A stretch of DNA of 64,000 bases from Nisaea sp. (GCF_017640745.1 NZ_JAEPQA010000012.1:1-64000), one strand, 5' to 3'. Shown: positions 1 to 9,260, numbered from the stretch's first letter. Translations and numbers: made by a program. The notes: generated from the sequence alone by a model not told the origin.

Positions 1-255
1 GGCGATGCGACCGCAGACCCGGCGCCGATGCCCGCTCCGCCCGAGGTCGCCGCCGAGGACCTCGACACTGCCGCTCTGGATCTTCTTGGTCCCGGAAATC
101 AGGGCCAGAAGAGTGGACTTGCCGACCCCGTCAGGGCCGATGACGGCGACCGCACTGCCCGGGGCGATGTCCAGCGTGATGTCGCGGAGCGCAGCGGTCC
201 GGCCGTAACAGTGCCCGACCCCGGCAAGACGGATCGGCGCGCCGCCGTCAGTCAT
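1..255 (-). CDS. ABC transporter ATP-binding protein, N-terminal part (cut by window edge)
   Basis: The first 85 residues of an ABC ATPase are present; the rest lies beyond base 1. A Walker A motif (GPDGVGKST, about residues 39-47) is visible after a typical lead-in of beta strands. The ATG at 255-253 overlaps the end of the upstream HlyD gene by 8 bases (ATGACTGA), so the two are translationally coupled. The Asp-containing P-loop resembles that of tandem-ATPase exporters of the RbbA/YhiH type, which are encoded next to HlyD-like adaptors; that assignment is inference because the diagnostic C-terminal half is missing. It probably powers an inner-membrane efflux pump together with the HlyD protein. 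Confidence 0.85.
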   Translation of the reverse strand, partial: MTDGGAPIRLAGVGHCYGRTAALRDITLDIAPGSAVAVIGPDGVGKSTLLALISGTKKIQSGSVEVLGGDLGRSGHRRRVCGRIA

Positions 256-1234
256 TGCGTGCCGGCAGGTTGACCGCAAACTCCTCCGGCCAGGGCTGCT
301 CCGCCGCGGTCCGGACGATGGCGATGCCGGGCAGACCCGCTTTCACGATCCGCTCGTAGCCGTCGAGGATCTCCGGCGGGATCGAGACCTTGATACGGAA
401 CATCAGCTTGTCGCGCTCGCTCTCCGTCTCGACATAGCGCGGCGTGAACTGCGCTTCCGAGGCGACGAAGGTGACCCGTGCGGGGATCACGTATTCAGGG
501 GCGGCATCGAAGATCAGCCGCGCCTCGGCACCGTAGGCGATTCGGCCCGCATCGCGTGTCGGCAGATAGATCGTCATATAAACCCGTGTCAGATCGAGCA
601 TGGTGACGATCTTGCCGCCGGCGCCGACGATCTCGCCCGGTTCGGCGAGCCGGTACTGAACGCGGCCGGAAACCGGCGCCGCGATCTCATATTCCTGCAG
701 GTCGGCGCGGATCCGTGCGACGGTTGCCTTGCGGGCCTCGATCGCCGCCCGGGCCCGCGCGATCCCCGCCTCGGCGGAGGTCAGTGCGGCCATCGCCGTG
801 GCGCGTTCGGTGCGCCGGCGGTCGAGCGTCTCGCCGCTCGCGAAACCTTTCGCGCCGAGGGCCTCGGCACGCTTCATTTCCAGATCCGCGAGGGAAAGCT
901 CGCTCTTGCGCTGGCTCTGCAGGGCGAGCGCCTCGTTCAGGGCTTCCTCCGCCTGGATGACGGCGGCTTCGGCTTCGCGCAGCTGCGCCGTGATCTCGGT
1001 CGCGTCGAGCCGGGCGACGACGGTCCCGGCCTCTATATGCGCGCCTTCGGAGACGAGAACCTCGCTGATCCGGCCGGAGAATTTGCTGGCGATATCGACC
1101 CGTTCCGCCTCGAGCCGTCCGTTGCCGCGGGCGAAGCCGTCCGGCGGTCCGTCCTCGCGGTGCGTGTACCAGTAGGCAGCACCCGCGAGGGCCGCAAGCA
1201 GGAGAGCGATGATGAGGGTGCGATAGCCGAGCAT
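248..1234 (-). CDS. HlyD-family membrane fusion (periplasmic adaptor) protein
   Basis: A 328-residue adaptor of the HlyD/YhiI class. An N-terminal signal anchor (hydrophobic stretch about residues 4-22) is followed by a lipoyl-like half-motif, a long Ala/Glu/Arg-rich coiled coil (about 75-185), the second lipoyl half and a beta-barrel region. The start at 1234 is chosen over an upstream in-frame codon because GGGGACC lies 7 bases before it and the hydrophobic anchor then begins at once. The ABC ATPase gene overlaps its stop, which indicates a tripartite ABC exporter, with the membrane subunits expected downstream outside the window. The substrate cannot be read from the sequence. Confidence 0.88.
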   Translation of the reverse strand: MLGYRTLIIALLLAALAGAAYWYTHREDGPPDGFARGNGRLEAERVDIASKFSGRISEVLVSEGAHIEAGTVVARLDATEITAQLREAEAAVIQAEEALNEALALQSQRKSELSLADLEMKRAEALGAKGFASGETLDRRRTERATAMAALTSAEAGIARARAAIEARKATVARIRADLQEYEIAAPVSGRVQYRLAEPGEIVGAGGKIVTMLDLTRVYMTIYLPTRDAGRIAYGAEARLIFDAAPEYVIPARVTFVASEAQFTPRYVETESERDKLMFRIKVSIPPEILDGYERIVKAGLPGIAIVRTAAEQPWPEEFAVNLPARND

Positions 1235-1348
1235 TCTGCGGTCCCCTGGATCCTCTTTGATCGTCCGGTGCCGGAACGGGTCCGCTTTCACCTAGCGCGA
1301 AACAGGAGCAGGCGTCACGTTAACTTTGCTGCGGCGCGGCGAAGAGCC

Positions 1349-2305
1349 TCAGGCGAGGCCCTTCTTGCCGATCTCGAGGAACTTGCGCCGGCGGTCCGCC
1401 TTCAGCTTGCCGCCGTCCGTGCCAACCAGTTTCCGGAGCGAGGCTTCGACCGCGTCGCCGAGGGAGGTGAGGGCGGTCTTGGCATCCCGGTGCGCGGCGC
1501 CGAGCGGCTCCGGCACGATCTCGTCGATCACACCGAGCTTCTTCAGATCCTGCGCCGTCAGCTTCAGGGCTTCCGCGGCATCCTTGGTGTGCTCGCCGCT
1601 GCGCCAGAGGATCGACGCGCAGCCTTCCGGCGAGATCACCGAATAGATCGCATGTTCGAACATCAGCACCCGGTTCGCCGCCGCCAGCGCGACCGCGCCG
1701 CCCGAACCACCCTCGCCGACGATCGAGGCGATGACGGGTACCTGCAGCGAGAGGCAAGCCTCGATCGATTTGGCGATGGCCTCGGCCTGGCCGCGCTCCT
1801 CGGCGCCGATGCCGGGATAGGCGCCGGCGGTGTCGACGAAGGTGAGGACCGGAAGATTGAACCGTTCGGCCATTTCCATCAGCCGGCGCGCCTTGCGGTA
1901 GCCTTCGGGCTTCGCCATGCCGAAATTGTGCCGGATCCGTTCCTCGGTGGTGCCGCCCTTCTCGTTGCCGATGATCACGGCCGAGAAACCGCGGAAGCGG
2001 CCGATGCCGCCGATGATGGCCTGATCCTCGCCAAAGGCGCGGTCGCCCGCGAGCGGCGTGAAATCCTCGACGAGGTGCGACAGGACCTGCTTGAAGTGCG
2101 GCCGGTCCGGATGCCGGGCGACCTGGACTTTCTGCCAGGGAGTCAGCTTCTGATAGGACTGTCTCAGCTGCCGTTCGACCTTGCCCTGCAGCTTGCCCAC
2201 CTCTTCGGCGATATTGATATCGCCCTCGGAGGAGAGGTGCCGCAGTTCCTCGATCTTGCCTTCTAGGTCGGCGATCGGCTTTTCGAAGTCCAGGAAGACG
2301 CGCAT
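1349..2305 (-). CDS. accA: Acetyl-CoA carboxylase carboxyltransferase subunit alpha
   Basis: AccA, 318 residues, the usual length. It pairs with AccD to transfer the carboxyl group from biotin-BCCP to acetyl-CoA, giving malonyl-CoA for fatty acid synthesis in the cytoplasm. The N-terminal helical segment starting MRVFLDFEKPI is typical of the family. Crotonase-fold sequences with glycine-rich oxyanion elements (VGEGGSGGA, about residues 190-198) and the SPEGCASILWR motif are present. It stands alone between the HlyD pair and xerD; accD and accBC are not in the window. Confidence 0.97.
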   Translation of the reverse strand: MRVFLDFEKPIADLEGKIEELRHLSSEGDINIAEEVGKLQGKVERQLRQSYQKLTPWQKVQVARHPDRPHFKQVLSHLVEDFTPLAGDRAFGEDQAIIGGIGRFRGFSAVIIGNEKGGTTEERIRHNFGMAKPEGYRKARRLMEMAERFNLPVLTFVDTAGAYPGIGAEERGQAEAIAKSIEACLSLQVPVIASIVGEGGSGGAVALAAANRVLMFEHAIYSVISPEGCASILWRSGEHTKDAAEALKLTAQDLKKLGVIDEIVPEPLGAAHRDAKTALTSLGDAVEASLRKLVGTDGGKLKADRRRKFLEIGKKGLA

Positions 2306-2374
2306 ATCGGTCGAATCACTGTGTTTGAAAGCGCCGCACCATAAACGTCCGGGCGGCCGGTTACAACGGCTGGA

Positions 2375-3307
2375 TTACCGCTCTCTGACAGCTTTGGCCA
2401 TGCCTTTCGCCAGCGGATGATGTTCGGTGACCAGTGACTTCAGGCGTTCGGCAAGAACGTGCGTGTAGATCTGCGTCGTCGAGATGTCCGCATGGCCGAG
2501 CATCTGCTGCACGCTGCGAAGATCTGCGCCGTGATCGAGCAGATGGGTGGCGAAGGCGTGGCGGAGCACGTGCGGCGAAACCGAGGCCGGACGCAGGCCG
2601 CATTCGGCCGCGAGCTCCTTCAGAAGCTGCCCCATGCGTCGCCGGGTCAGATGGCCCTCGCTGCCACGCGACGGGAACAGAAAGGGCGAAGTTGCGCCTT
2701 CCGGAAGATAGCTTGCGCGCACCTCCTTGAAGGCGGCGATCGCCTCGCGCGCAGCCTCTGTCAGGGGCACCATGCGTTCCTTGCCGCCCTTTCCGCGGAC
2801 GATCAGCACGCGCGGGTCGCGCGCCACCGCCGCGAGCGGCAGGGCGACGAGTTCGGAGACCCGGAGCCCGCTCGCATAGAGAATTTCCAGCAGGCAGGTC
2901 AGGCGGATCCCATCGGGTCCTTCACGGCCGCGTGCGGCGGCGAGCAGCAGATCGACATCGGCTTCGCTCAGGATCTTGGGCAGCGGCCGGCCCTGGCGCG
3001 GGCTGTCGATCACGGTCGAGGGATCGTCCGTCCGGTCGCCGTCGCTGAAGAGGAAGCGATAGAACTGCCGGATCGCCGAAAGACGTCTTGCCGCGGTCCG
3101 GGGCGCCATGCCCGCCGCCTCGAGATCCGCCAGATAGGCGCGGATATCCTCGCTTCCGGCGTCCGCCAGGGCGCGCTTGCGGGCTTTCAGAGTCGCGGCA
3201 AAGTCGGTCAGGTCCCGGCGATAGGCCTCGATCGTATTGGCCGAGGCACCGCGCTCGGCCAGCAGCATTTCAAGAAACCGTTCGACCGATCCGGCATCCC
3301 GGCTCAT
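2375..3307 (-). CDS. xerD: Site-specific tyrosine recombinase XerD
   Basis: A 310-residue tyrosine recombinase acting with XerC at dif to resolve chromosome dimers. It has an N-terminal SAM-like core-binding domain (residues 1-90) and a C-terminal catalytic domain. All catalytic residues are visible: Arg in ASGLRVSEL, Lys in RGKGGKER, His-x-x-Arg in HVLRHAFATH, His in LGHADI and the nucleophile Tyr in TQIYTHV. The C-terminal tail after the Tyr is of normal Xer length, and there are no adjacent attachment sites or phage genes, so a housekeeping XerD is favoured over an integrase. It starts 3 bases after the stop of the exported protein gene at 3311, suggesting co-transcription. Confidence 0.93.
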   Translation of the reverse strand: MSRDAGSVERFLEMLLAERGASANTIEAYRRDLTDFAATLKARKRALADAGSEDIRAYLADLEAAGMAPRTAARRLSAIRQFYRFLFSDGDRTDDPSTVIDSPRQGRPLPKILSEADVDLLLAAARGREGPDGIRLTCLLEILYASGLRVSELVALPLAAVARDPRVLIVRGKGGKERMVPLTEAAREAIAAFKEVRASYLPEGATSPFLFPSRGSEGHLTRRRMGQLLKELAAECGLRPASVSPHVLRHAFATHLLDHGADLRSVQQMLGHADISTTQIYTHVLAERLKSLVTEHHPLAKGMAKAVRER

Positions 3308-3310
3308 GCG

Positions 3311-5221
3311 CTACTCGCGCGCCGGTGGCGTCGCAGCCGAGGGCGCCGAGGCGAGATACACATCGAGTGCAAGGCGGTAGGCATCCTGTTCGAGGCCGAG
3401 CTGCGAGAGCGTGCGGACGCTGCTCGTCAGGTGGGCCGGATCGAATTCGGTCAGCTCGGCGCCGGAAAGAGAGAGGACGGTCAGCAAGGCACCCTCGCCG
3501 AGCTGGCCCCCGGCAGCCGCGGCCCGGCGGGCCCATTCGAGCGCCGGCGGCGGCGATTTGTAGGCGACGGGTGTGGCCCGGTCGACCAGGCCGCGCCAGA
3601 CGGTGCCGGGCGTCTCCGCGCCGGTCGCCTCGAGCAGCCCGAACAGCAGTGCCGCGCGGGCCGGGGCCTCTTCGGCAGTGGTTTCGCGCAATCCGTCCCA
3701 CCAGCTCTTCAGGAACCCGTTGTCCAGCGGCACGCGTTCTCCCGTCGCGAGACGGGCCATGATGACGGCTTCGCGCCAGGCGGCGGCCTGCTCCTCCCCA
3801 AGCCGCGCTTCCCGTTCCGCGAGTGCGAGCCAGGGATCCGCGGCCTCGGCCATGCCGGCGGCGATATAGGCAGCCGCCGCGTCTGCGGCGAACCAGGAGT
3901 GTGGCGAGGTCGTCGGGATCTCGGTGATCAGCGGCGCATAGAGCCGTGCGGTCTGCGCGTAGTGGCCATCCCGCCGGGCGAGCTTCAGTGCCTCCTGGAT
4001 CGCCTGGGCACGGGCCAGCGGCAGGGTCTGGCTCGCCGTCGCGCGGTAGAGCAGGGCACGGCCGTTGGCGCTCGGATCCGCGGCGGCGACGCTCAGCGCG
4101 TTGGCCATCTGCGAGGGCGCGATCTCCACCAGCTCATAGAGCGAGATCAGATCCTTCCGCGCGACCAGGCCCAGCCGCTCGCCGCGCTCGGCAAGACGGA
4201 GGCGATCCTCGAAGCTGATCGCCTGGAACTTGATCAGCACCGGAATCAGAGCCGCGGGGACGGCTTCCGTGTCGGGCATTGCCGGGGCGATCCCGGAGAC
4301 CCGCATCATCGCGATGTCGAGCGGACGCAACTGGGCGGCTTCCGGCATCTGCGGCAGGGTCGAGGCGGTGCCGCTGACGGCGCGCATCAGCTCAAAGAAG
4401 CGTTTGTCCTCTTCGCCCAGCTCCAGCATCAGGCGGAGATTGAATTCGACGCTCTCCCATTCGTCTGCCAGTCCGAGGCAGAAGGTGCCCGCTTTCTGCC
4501 AGTAGCGGTCCTCCGGCATCGAGAGCATCGCGTCCCGGGCAATGGCGCAGCTGGTATCGGTATCGCCGGTCAGGAAGCCGGCATCGGCCATCAGGCGCGC
4601 GCGCAGCGCGGATGGCAGGACGGTGTCGGTGCCTTCGGGGCCGGCGGCGGGCGCGACCTTCAGGAGGCGGACATAGTGATCCCAGGCGCCGATCCGCTCG
4701 AGCGCGTCGATCCTGGCCTTGACGATGGTTCCATGGTCCGCGGGATCTTCCGCTTCCGGAACCGCGGCAGGGCTCAGAAGCACGCGCTCGAGAAGGTTTC
4801 GCACTGTCGGATTCGCCGGCGGTGCGCCGACCAGGGTCAGCATGCGTTTGATCGCCGAACGCGGGGTGCCTTCCCACATGGTTGCGGGGAGCGCGTTTTC
4901 CTCCGGGCCGATGGTGCCGACAGTCTCCACGGAGACCGCGTCCAGAGTGTCGACGGCAATGCCTTGTTTCAGCGGATCTTCGTCCGCTGCGGGAGAGCTT
5001 TCGGCCGCCGGAAGCGGTTGTTCCGGCGTGCCCTCGGCCGGTGCCGCCGGCGGCGGCTGGACCAGCAGGGGTTTCGGCGCTCCGAGCGCGGGCAAGAGCG
5101 GCTTCGGCGCGCCTTGCGCCAGGCTCTCCGGGGCGTCGAAGGAAAGCCCGAGAAGCAGCGCCGCGGCGCCGAGCGCCGCCCGCGTTCCCCGCGTCAGGCG
5201 GTCAGCGGGGGAATTGATCAT
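3311..5221 (-). CDS. Large exported protein of unknown function
   Basis: No family recognised. The 636-residue product begins with a Sec-type signal peptide (positively charged start, hydrophobic core about residues 16-27, likely cleavage near SLAQG at about residue 36). A Pro/Ala/Glu-rich low-complexity segment of about 60 residues follows. The rest is Ala/Leu/Glu-rich and predicted helical, reminiscent of solenoid repeats but without a clear TPR consensus. It lies between the small membrane-protein gene (20-base overlap upstream) and xerD (3 bases downstream), so it is probably one transcript. A periplasmic scaffold or assembly role is only a guess. Confidence 0.75.
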   Translation of the reverse strand: MINSPADRLTRGTRAALGAAALLLGLSFDAPESLAQGAPKPLLPALGAPKPLLVQPPPAAPAEGTPEQPLPAAESSPAADEDPLKQGIAVDTLDAVSVETVGTIGPEENALPATMWEGTPRSAIKRMLTLVGAPPANPTVRNLLERVLLSPAAVPEAEDPADHGTIVKARIDALERIGAWDHYVRLLKVAPAAGPEGTDTVLPSALRARLMADAGFLTGDTDTSCAIARDAMLSMPEDRYWQKAGTFCLGLADEWESVEFNLRLMLELGEEDKRFFELMRAVSGTASTLPQMPEAAQLRPLDIAMMRVSGIAPAMPDTEAVPAALIPVLIKFQAISFEDRLRLAERGERLGLVARKDLISLYELVEIAPSQMANALSVAAADPSANGRALLYRATASQTLPLARAQAIQEALKLARRDGHYAQTARLYAPLITEIPTTSPHSWFAADAAAAYIAAGMAEAADPWLALAEREARLGEEQAAAWREAVIMARLATGERVPLDNGFLKSWWDGLRETTAEEAPARAALLFGLLEATGAETPGTVWRGLVDRATPVAYKSPPPALEWARRAAAAGGQLGEGALLTVLSLSGAELTEFDPAHLTSSVRTLSQLGLEQDAYRLALDVYLASAPSAATPPARE

Positions 5222-5339
5222 TCGGGAGAACCTGTTCGATCTGGCTGGTCGGTGCCGGGATATCCCAAGTGGAGAGAAACGCGAAGCCGCCGCCGAAGAA
5301 CAATGCTATGACGACCACAACCCAGAGCGTCAATTTCAT
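5202..5339 (-). CDS. Small single-pass membrane protein
   Basis: A 45-residue protein with one strong transmembrane helix directly after the start (MKLTLWVVVVIALFF) and a short polar tail. The start at 5339 gives the natural MKLTLW amino terminus; an in-frame ATG at 5390 would prepend an implausible hydrophilic stretch. No strong ribosome-binding site is visible. The last 20 bases overlap the start of the large exported protein gene in another frame, which points to translational coupling and possibly a shared function at the inner membrane. Function unknown. Confidence 0.6.
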   Translation of the reverse strand: MKLTLWVVVVIALFFGGGFAFLSTWDIPAPTSQIEQVLPNDQFPR

Positions 5340-5577
5340 GCCGTGGACCCATGGAATTACTGTTTCGCGCGCCCCCGGTCCTGCCGGCATGCACGCACCT
5401 GACCCAAGGCGTTTGCAACGCCATATATGGAAAGTTATGCTACCGGCGGATTATGACGCGTTTGCGGCAGCATACCGGCCGCATGGAGCGAGTTCAACGA
5501 GGGAGAGGTAAAGAGAGGTACCGGATGTCTCAGACAAGCGACCTTCGCTTGCCAACCGGTGCCGCGGCCTGCTTCCC

Positions 5578-6159
5578 ATGGTGATTCATTCCGAACTGGC
5601 GCATTCCCCGGAACAGAAGACGAAGAGCATCGTGCTGGTCGGCCTCATGGGCGCCGGCAAGAGCAGCGTCGGGCGCCGGCTTGCGCAGAAGCTGCAGATG
5701 CCCTTCATCGATGCGGACACGGAGATCGAGCGCGCCGCAGGCTGCACCATTCCCGAATTCTTCGAGCGATTCGGCGAGGAGGAGTTCCGGCGCGGCGAGC
5801 GGCGGGTGATCCAGCGCATTCTGGACGGACCGCCGGTGGTGCTCGCGACGGGCGGCGGGGCCTTCATGGCCGAAGATACGCGGGCCGCGATCGCGGAACA
5901 CGCGGTCTCGGTCTGGCTGAAAGCCGATCTCGACGTTCTTTTCGAGCGTGTGAGCCGGCGGCAGGGCCGGCCCCTTCTCGCGAAGAAAAATCCGCGCGAA
6001 GTGCTGAGGAAGCTGATGGAAGAACGCTACCCGGTCTATGCGCTGGCAGACCTCGAAGTGGAATCCCGCCGCGGCCCGATCGAAGCCACCGTCGACCGGG
6101 CGTGCGAGGTATTGGCGGATTATCTCGACGGCGTGACCGACACCGTTCCCGCGGAATGA
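5578..6159 (+). CDS. aroK: Shikimate kinase
   Basis: A 193-residue P-loop kinase that phosphorylates shikimate to shikimate-3-phosphate in chorismate synthesis. Walker A GAGKSSVGR (about residues 26-34), the shikimate-binding DADTEIE motif, the ATGGGAF loop and the lid Arg region (SRRQGRPLL) are all visible. The N-terminus is about 15 residues longer than in E. coli AroK, as in other alphaproteobacteria. The ATG at 5578 lacks a good ribosome-binding site, so the exact start is unsure. It is followed by aroB 39 bases downstream, the common aroKB operon. Confidence 0.95.
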   Translation: MVIHSELAHSPEQKTKSIVLVGLMGAGKSSVGRRLAQKLQMPFIDADTEIERAAGCTIPEFFERFGEEEFRRGERRVIQRILDGPPVVLATGGGAFMAEDTRAAIAEHAVSVWLKADLDVLFERVSRRQGRPLLAKKNPREVLRKLMEERYPVYALADLEVESRRGPIEATVDRACEVLADYLDGVTDTVPAE

Positions 6160-6198
6160 GACGCGCGCCCGCCGCCCTCCAAAGGACAGGACATTGAA

Positions 6199-7329
6199 AT
6201 GACAAGCATCCAGACGGTCCCCGTAGCCCTCGGAGAGCGCAGCTACGATATCCGGGTCGGTCCGGGACTGATCGAGAATGCGGGCGCCGAGATCGGTCCG
6301 GTGCTGCGCGGAAAGAAGGTCTTCATCATCACCGATTCCTCGGTTTCGGGCTTCTGGCTGGAGCCGCTGATCGAGTCGCTGAAAGCCGCGGGGATATCCT
6401 CGACCACGATCGCCGTGCCGCCGGGCGAAGCATCGAAGAGCTTCGAAAGCTACGAGCATGTGGTCACGAAGATGCTCGAGAGCGGCGTCGACCGTCGCAC
6501 CGGGGTCGTGGCCCTCGGCGGCGGGGTGGTCGGGGACCTCGCCGGATTTTGCGCCGCGTCGGTCCTGCGGGGGCTCGATTTCATCCAGATTCCGACGACC
6601 CTGCTGGCGCAGGTCGACAGTTCGGTCGGCGGCAAGACCGGGATCAACACGGCGCAGGGCAAGAACCTGGTCGGCGCGTTCCACCAGCCGCGCCTGGTGC
6701 TCGCCGATACCGGTGCGCTTGCGACACTTCCGAAGCGTGAGATCCTTGCCGGATATGCCGAAGTGGTGAAGTACGGCCTGATCCGCGACCTGGGCTTCTT
6801 CGAGTGGCTTGAGCAGCACGGCGCCGCGCTGATCGCGGGCGACGAGGCGGCGCGGATCACGGCGGTGGTCGAAAGCTGCAAGGCCAAGGCGGCGGTGGTG
6901 GCGGCCGACGAGCATGAGGCCGGGCTCCGGGAGCTGTTGAATTTCGGCCATACCTTCGGACACGCGCTGGAAGCGGCGGCGGGCTATGACGGCTCGCTGC
7001 TGCATGGCGAGGCGGTCTCCGTCGGCATGGTGCAGGCACTTGAACTGTCGCGCCGTCTTGGCCTCTGTCCGGGTCAGGACACGGAGCGCGCGCGCAATCA
7101 TCTGGCCGGCATGGGGCTCATGGCGCGGGTGCGCGACATTCCGGGAGCGGACAAATGGAAGGCCGGGGATCTGCTGGCCTCCATGCGCCGGGACAAGAAG
7201 GCGCGGGACGGGACCATTCGTTTCGTGCTGGCGCGCGGGATCGGCGACGCCTTCACCAGCGACGATGTCGCGCCGGATACGGTGCTGAACATGCTTGAAG
7301 AAGACCTGTCGGCAACGGCCGGCGCTTAG
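6199..7329 (+). CDS. aroB: 3-dehydroquinate synthase
   Basis: A 376-residue AroB that cyclises DAHP to 3-dehydroquinate, the second step of the shikimate pathway, using NAD and a divalent metal. The NAD-binding GGGVVGDLAGF motif (about residues 107-117), the VDSSVGGKTG segment and the metal-binding NFGHTFGHALE and HGEAV histidines are intact. A ribosome-binding site (AAGGACAGGA) precedes the ATG. It sits in an operon with aroK and is followed 22 bases later by a CorC/HlyC-type gene. Confidence 0.97.
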   Translation: MTSIQTVPVALGERSYDIRVGPGLIENAGAEIGPVLRGKKVFIITDSSVSGFWLEPLIESLKAAGISSTTIAVPPGEASKSFESYEHVVTKMLESGVDRRTGVVALGGGVVGDLAGFCAASVLRGLDFIQIPTTLLAQVDSSVGGKTGINTAQGKNLVGAFHQPRLVLADTGALATLPKREILAGYAEVVKYGLIRDLGFFEWLEQHGAALIAGDEAARITAVVESCKAKAAVVAADEHEAGLRELLNFGHTFGHALEAAAGYDGSLLHGEAVSVGMVQALELSRRLGLCPGQDTERARNHLAGMGLMARVRDIPGADKWKAGDLLASMRRDKKARDGTIRFVLARGIGDAFTSDDVAPDTVLNMLEEDLSATAGA

Positions 7330-7351
7330 TCTCAGGGAGAAAGTGCGGATA

Positions 7352-8686
7352 ATGGACGCCGAACTGCTGCTGACCATTGGCAGTATCCTGCTGCTGATCG
7401 TGTTCTCGGCCTTTTTCTCCGGCTCGGAGACCGCTCTGACCGGCTCATCCTATGCCCGGATGCATCAGCTCGACCGGAAGGGAGAGAAGCGGGCACATCG
7501 CGTACTCGCGCTGCGCGAACACAGCGAGACCATGATCGGGGCCATCCTGATCGGCAACAACATCACCAACATCCTGAGCTCGGTGCTCGCGACCACGGTC
7601 TTCCTGCACTTCTTCGGTGAGACCGGGGTGGCCTATGCGACTTTGGTCATGACCGTGATCGTCGTGATTTTTGCCGAGGTCCTGCCCAAGACCTACGCGC
7701 TGAACAATTCGGACCGCGTCGCGCTCGCCGTGGCGCCGCTGGTCAGCGTCATCGTCTTCATTTTCAGCCCGATCTCGAAGGCGGTCCGCGCGATCGTCCG
7801 CGGCATCCTGGCGCTGTTCGGCGTAAAGATCTCGGAGGAGTTCGGTCACTCGGAGCAGGAAGAGGAGCTGCGCGGGCTGATCGAACTGCACGGTCACCGG
7901 GTCGAGGTGGACGAGGAGGAGGTTCGCGAGGAGCGGGCCATGCTGCGTTCCATCCTCGACCTGAGCGAGGTCTGGGTCGAGGAGATCATGACCCACCGTC
8001 GCCGGGTGGAGATGCTGGATGCGGACGATACCCTGGACAATCTGATCTCGCAGGTCATGAAGAGCCCCTATACCCGCCTGCCTCTCTTCAAGGGGGACCA
8101 TGAGGAAATCGTCGGCGTGCTGCACGCCAAGGCGGTGCTGCGCGCGGTCAAGGGACTGAGCGTCGAGGAACTCGACAAGCTCGACATCAGGGACATCGCC
8201 TCGGATCCCTGGTTCATTCCCTCGACCACGACGCTGCTCGATCAGTTGCAGGCCTTCCGGGCCCGGCGCGAGCACTTTGCCCTGGTCATCGACGAATACG
8301 GCGCGTTCCAGGGGATCGTCACCCTGGAAGACATCATCGAGGAGATTGTCGGGGACATCAGCGACGAGCACGATGTGGCCGTCGCGGGCGTACGGCCGCA
8401 GCCGGACGGGTCCTATGTGATTGACGGCACGGTGACGCTCCGGGACCTGAACCGGGAGTTCGACTGGAACCTGCCGGACGAGGAAGCCTCGACCATCGCG
8501 GGGCTGGTGCTGCACGAGGCCAGGACCATCCCGAACGTCTCCCAGGAGTTCGTGTTCCACGGGTTCCGGTTCAAAATTCTGCGCCGGCACCGGAACCAGA
8601 TCACCCTGCTCAGGATATCGCCGGAAGCGCGCGTCGAGGCGGAAAAGGAAGCCACCGAAACGAGGCAGCTACCAGACGCCTCCTGA
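7352..8686 (+). CDS. CNNM/CorC-HlyC family membrane protein with CBS domains
   Basis: A 444-residue protein with an N-terminal DUF21/CNNM membrane domain (four hydrophobic stretches in residues 1-190, including the FFSGSETAL motif), a CBS pair (about 205-330) and a C-terminal CorC_HlyC domain (about 350-430). The family is linked to Mg2+/Co2+ homeostasis, though hemolysin-like names persist. The start at 7352 is preceded by CAGGGAGA and gives the expected MDAELLLTI amino terminus. It follows aroB by 22 bases, a neighbourhood seen in other alphaproteobacteria. Transport substrate not determinable here. Confidence 0.9.
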   Translation: MDAELLLTIGSILLLIVFSAFFSGSETALTGSSYARMHQLDRKGEKRAHRVLALREHSETMIGAILIGNNITNILSSVLATTVFLHFFGETGVAYATLVMTVIVVIFAEVLPKTYALNNSDRVALAVAPLVSVIVFIFSPISKAVRAIVRGILALFGVKISEEFGHSEQEEELRGLIELHGHRVEVDEEEVREERAMLRSILDLSEVWVEEIMTHRRRVEMLDADDTLDNLISQVMKSPYTRLPLFKGDHEEIVGVLHAKAVLRAVKGLSVEELDKLDIRDIASDPWFIPSTTTLLDQLQAFRARREHFALVIDEYGAFQGIVTLEDIIEEIVGDISDEHDVAVAGVRPQPDGSYVIDGTVTLRDLNREFDWNLPDEEASTIAGLVLHEARTIPNVSQEFVFHGFRFKILRRHRNQITLLRISPEARVEAEKEATETRQLPDAS

Positions 8687-8730
8687 TTTGGTATGATCCT
8701 GATAGAAAATAACCTATCGGGGAGAATGCC

Positions 8731-9180
8731 ATGGCCAGACACATCGTACCCGACGTGGTCGATAAGCAGGATCTCTCTTCGCTCAGTCCCGGCGATACGG
8801 TCCTTGCTGCCGCCAAGCTGATGACCAGCCGCAAGATCGGCGCGCTGCTTGTTCTCGACGGCGAGAAACTGGTCGGCATCCTTTCGGAACGCGACATCGC
8901 GGGACGGCTCGTCGCCCAGGAACTGCCGGCAGCGGAGACGAAAATTTCGGCGATCATGACGGCGAAACCCGAAACCATCGGCCCCAAGGCGTCTGTGATG
9001 GATGCCCTGCAGCGCATGCAGCAAGGCAAGTTCCGGCACCTTCCCGTCGAAGAGGACGGAAAAATCATCGGTATGGTGTCGATCCGGGACATCTACGCGG
9101 CTGTCCGGGAGGACCTTGAGGAAGCCGTCCTCGAGCGGGAGGCCTTCATTTCGGGATCCGGAATGGCCGGCTTGCCGTAA
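8731..9180 (+). CDS. Tandem CBS-domain protein
   Basis: A 149-residue cytoplasmic protein consisting almost only of two CBS domains (about residues 15-70 and 78-135), each with the usual G-x-L-S/V-I-x-D ending (GILSERDIAG and GMVSIRDIYA). Such stand-alone CBS pairs bind adenosine nucleotides and modulate partner proteins. The GGGGAGA ribosome-binding site lies 6 bases before the ATG. It is 44 bases downstream of the CorC-like gene, possibly in the same transcript. The partner is unknown. Confidence 0.88.
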   Translation: MARHIVPDVVDKQDLSSLSPGDTVLAAAKLMTSRKIGALLVLDGEKLVGILSERDIAGRLVAQELPAAETKISAIMTAKPETIGPKASVMDALQRMQQGKFRHLPVEEDGKIIGMVSIRDIYAAVREDLEEAVLEREAFISGSGMAGLP

Positions 9181-9260
9181 ACCGGAGGTGCCGAGGGAAT
9201 TGACTTCCGCGCGGCCCGGACTGATTTTTGCTGCAAAGCAATATCAATCCGGAGAGTTCC

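Noticed and set aside
2375-3307. Possible phage integrase or mobile element around the tyrosine recombinase
   Set aside because: Length, motifs and the absence of attachment repeats or phage genes favour the housekeeping XerD.
2459-5311. A 950-codon open frame on the plus strand opposite xerD and the exported-protein gene
   Set aside because: Composition is Arg/Gly/Ala-rich with no domain; it is an antisense shadow, common in high-GC DNA, over clearly coding minus-strand genes.
5530-7377. A 615-codon minus-strand frame opposite aroK and aroB
   Set aside because: Antisense to two certain housekeeping genes and without recognisable motifs.
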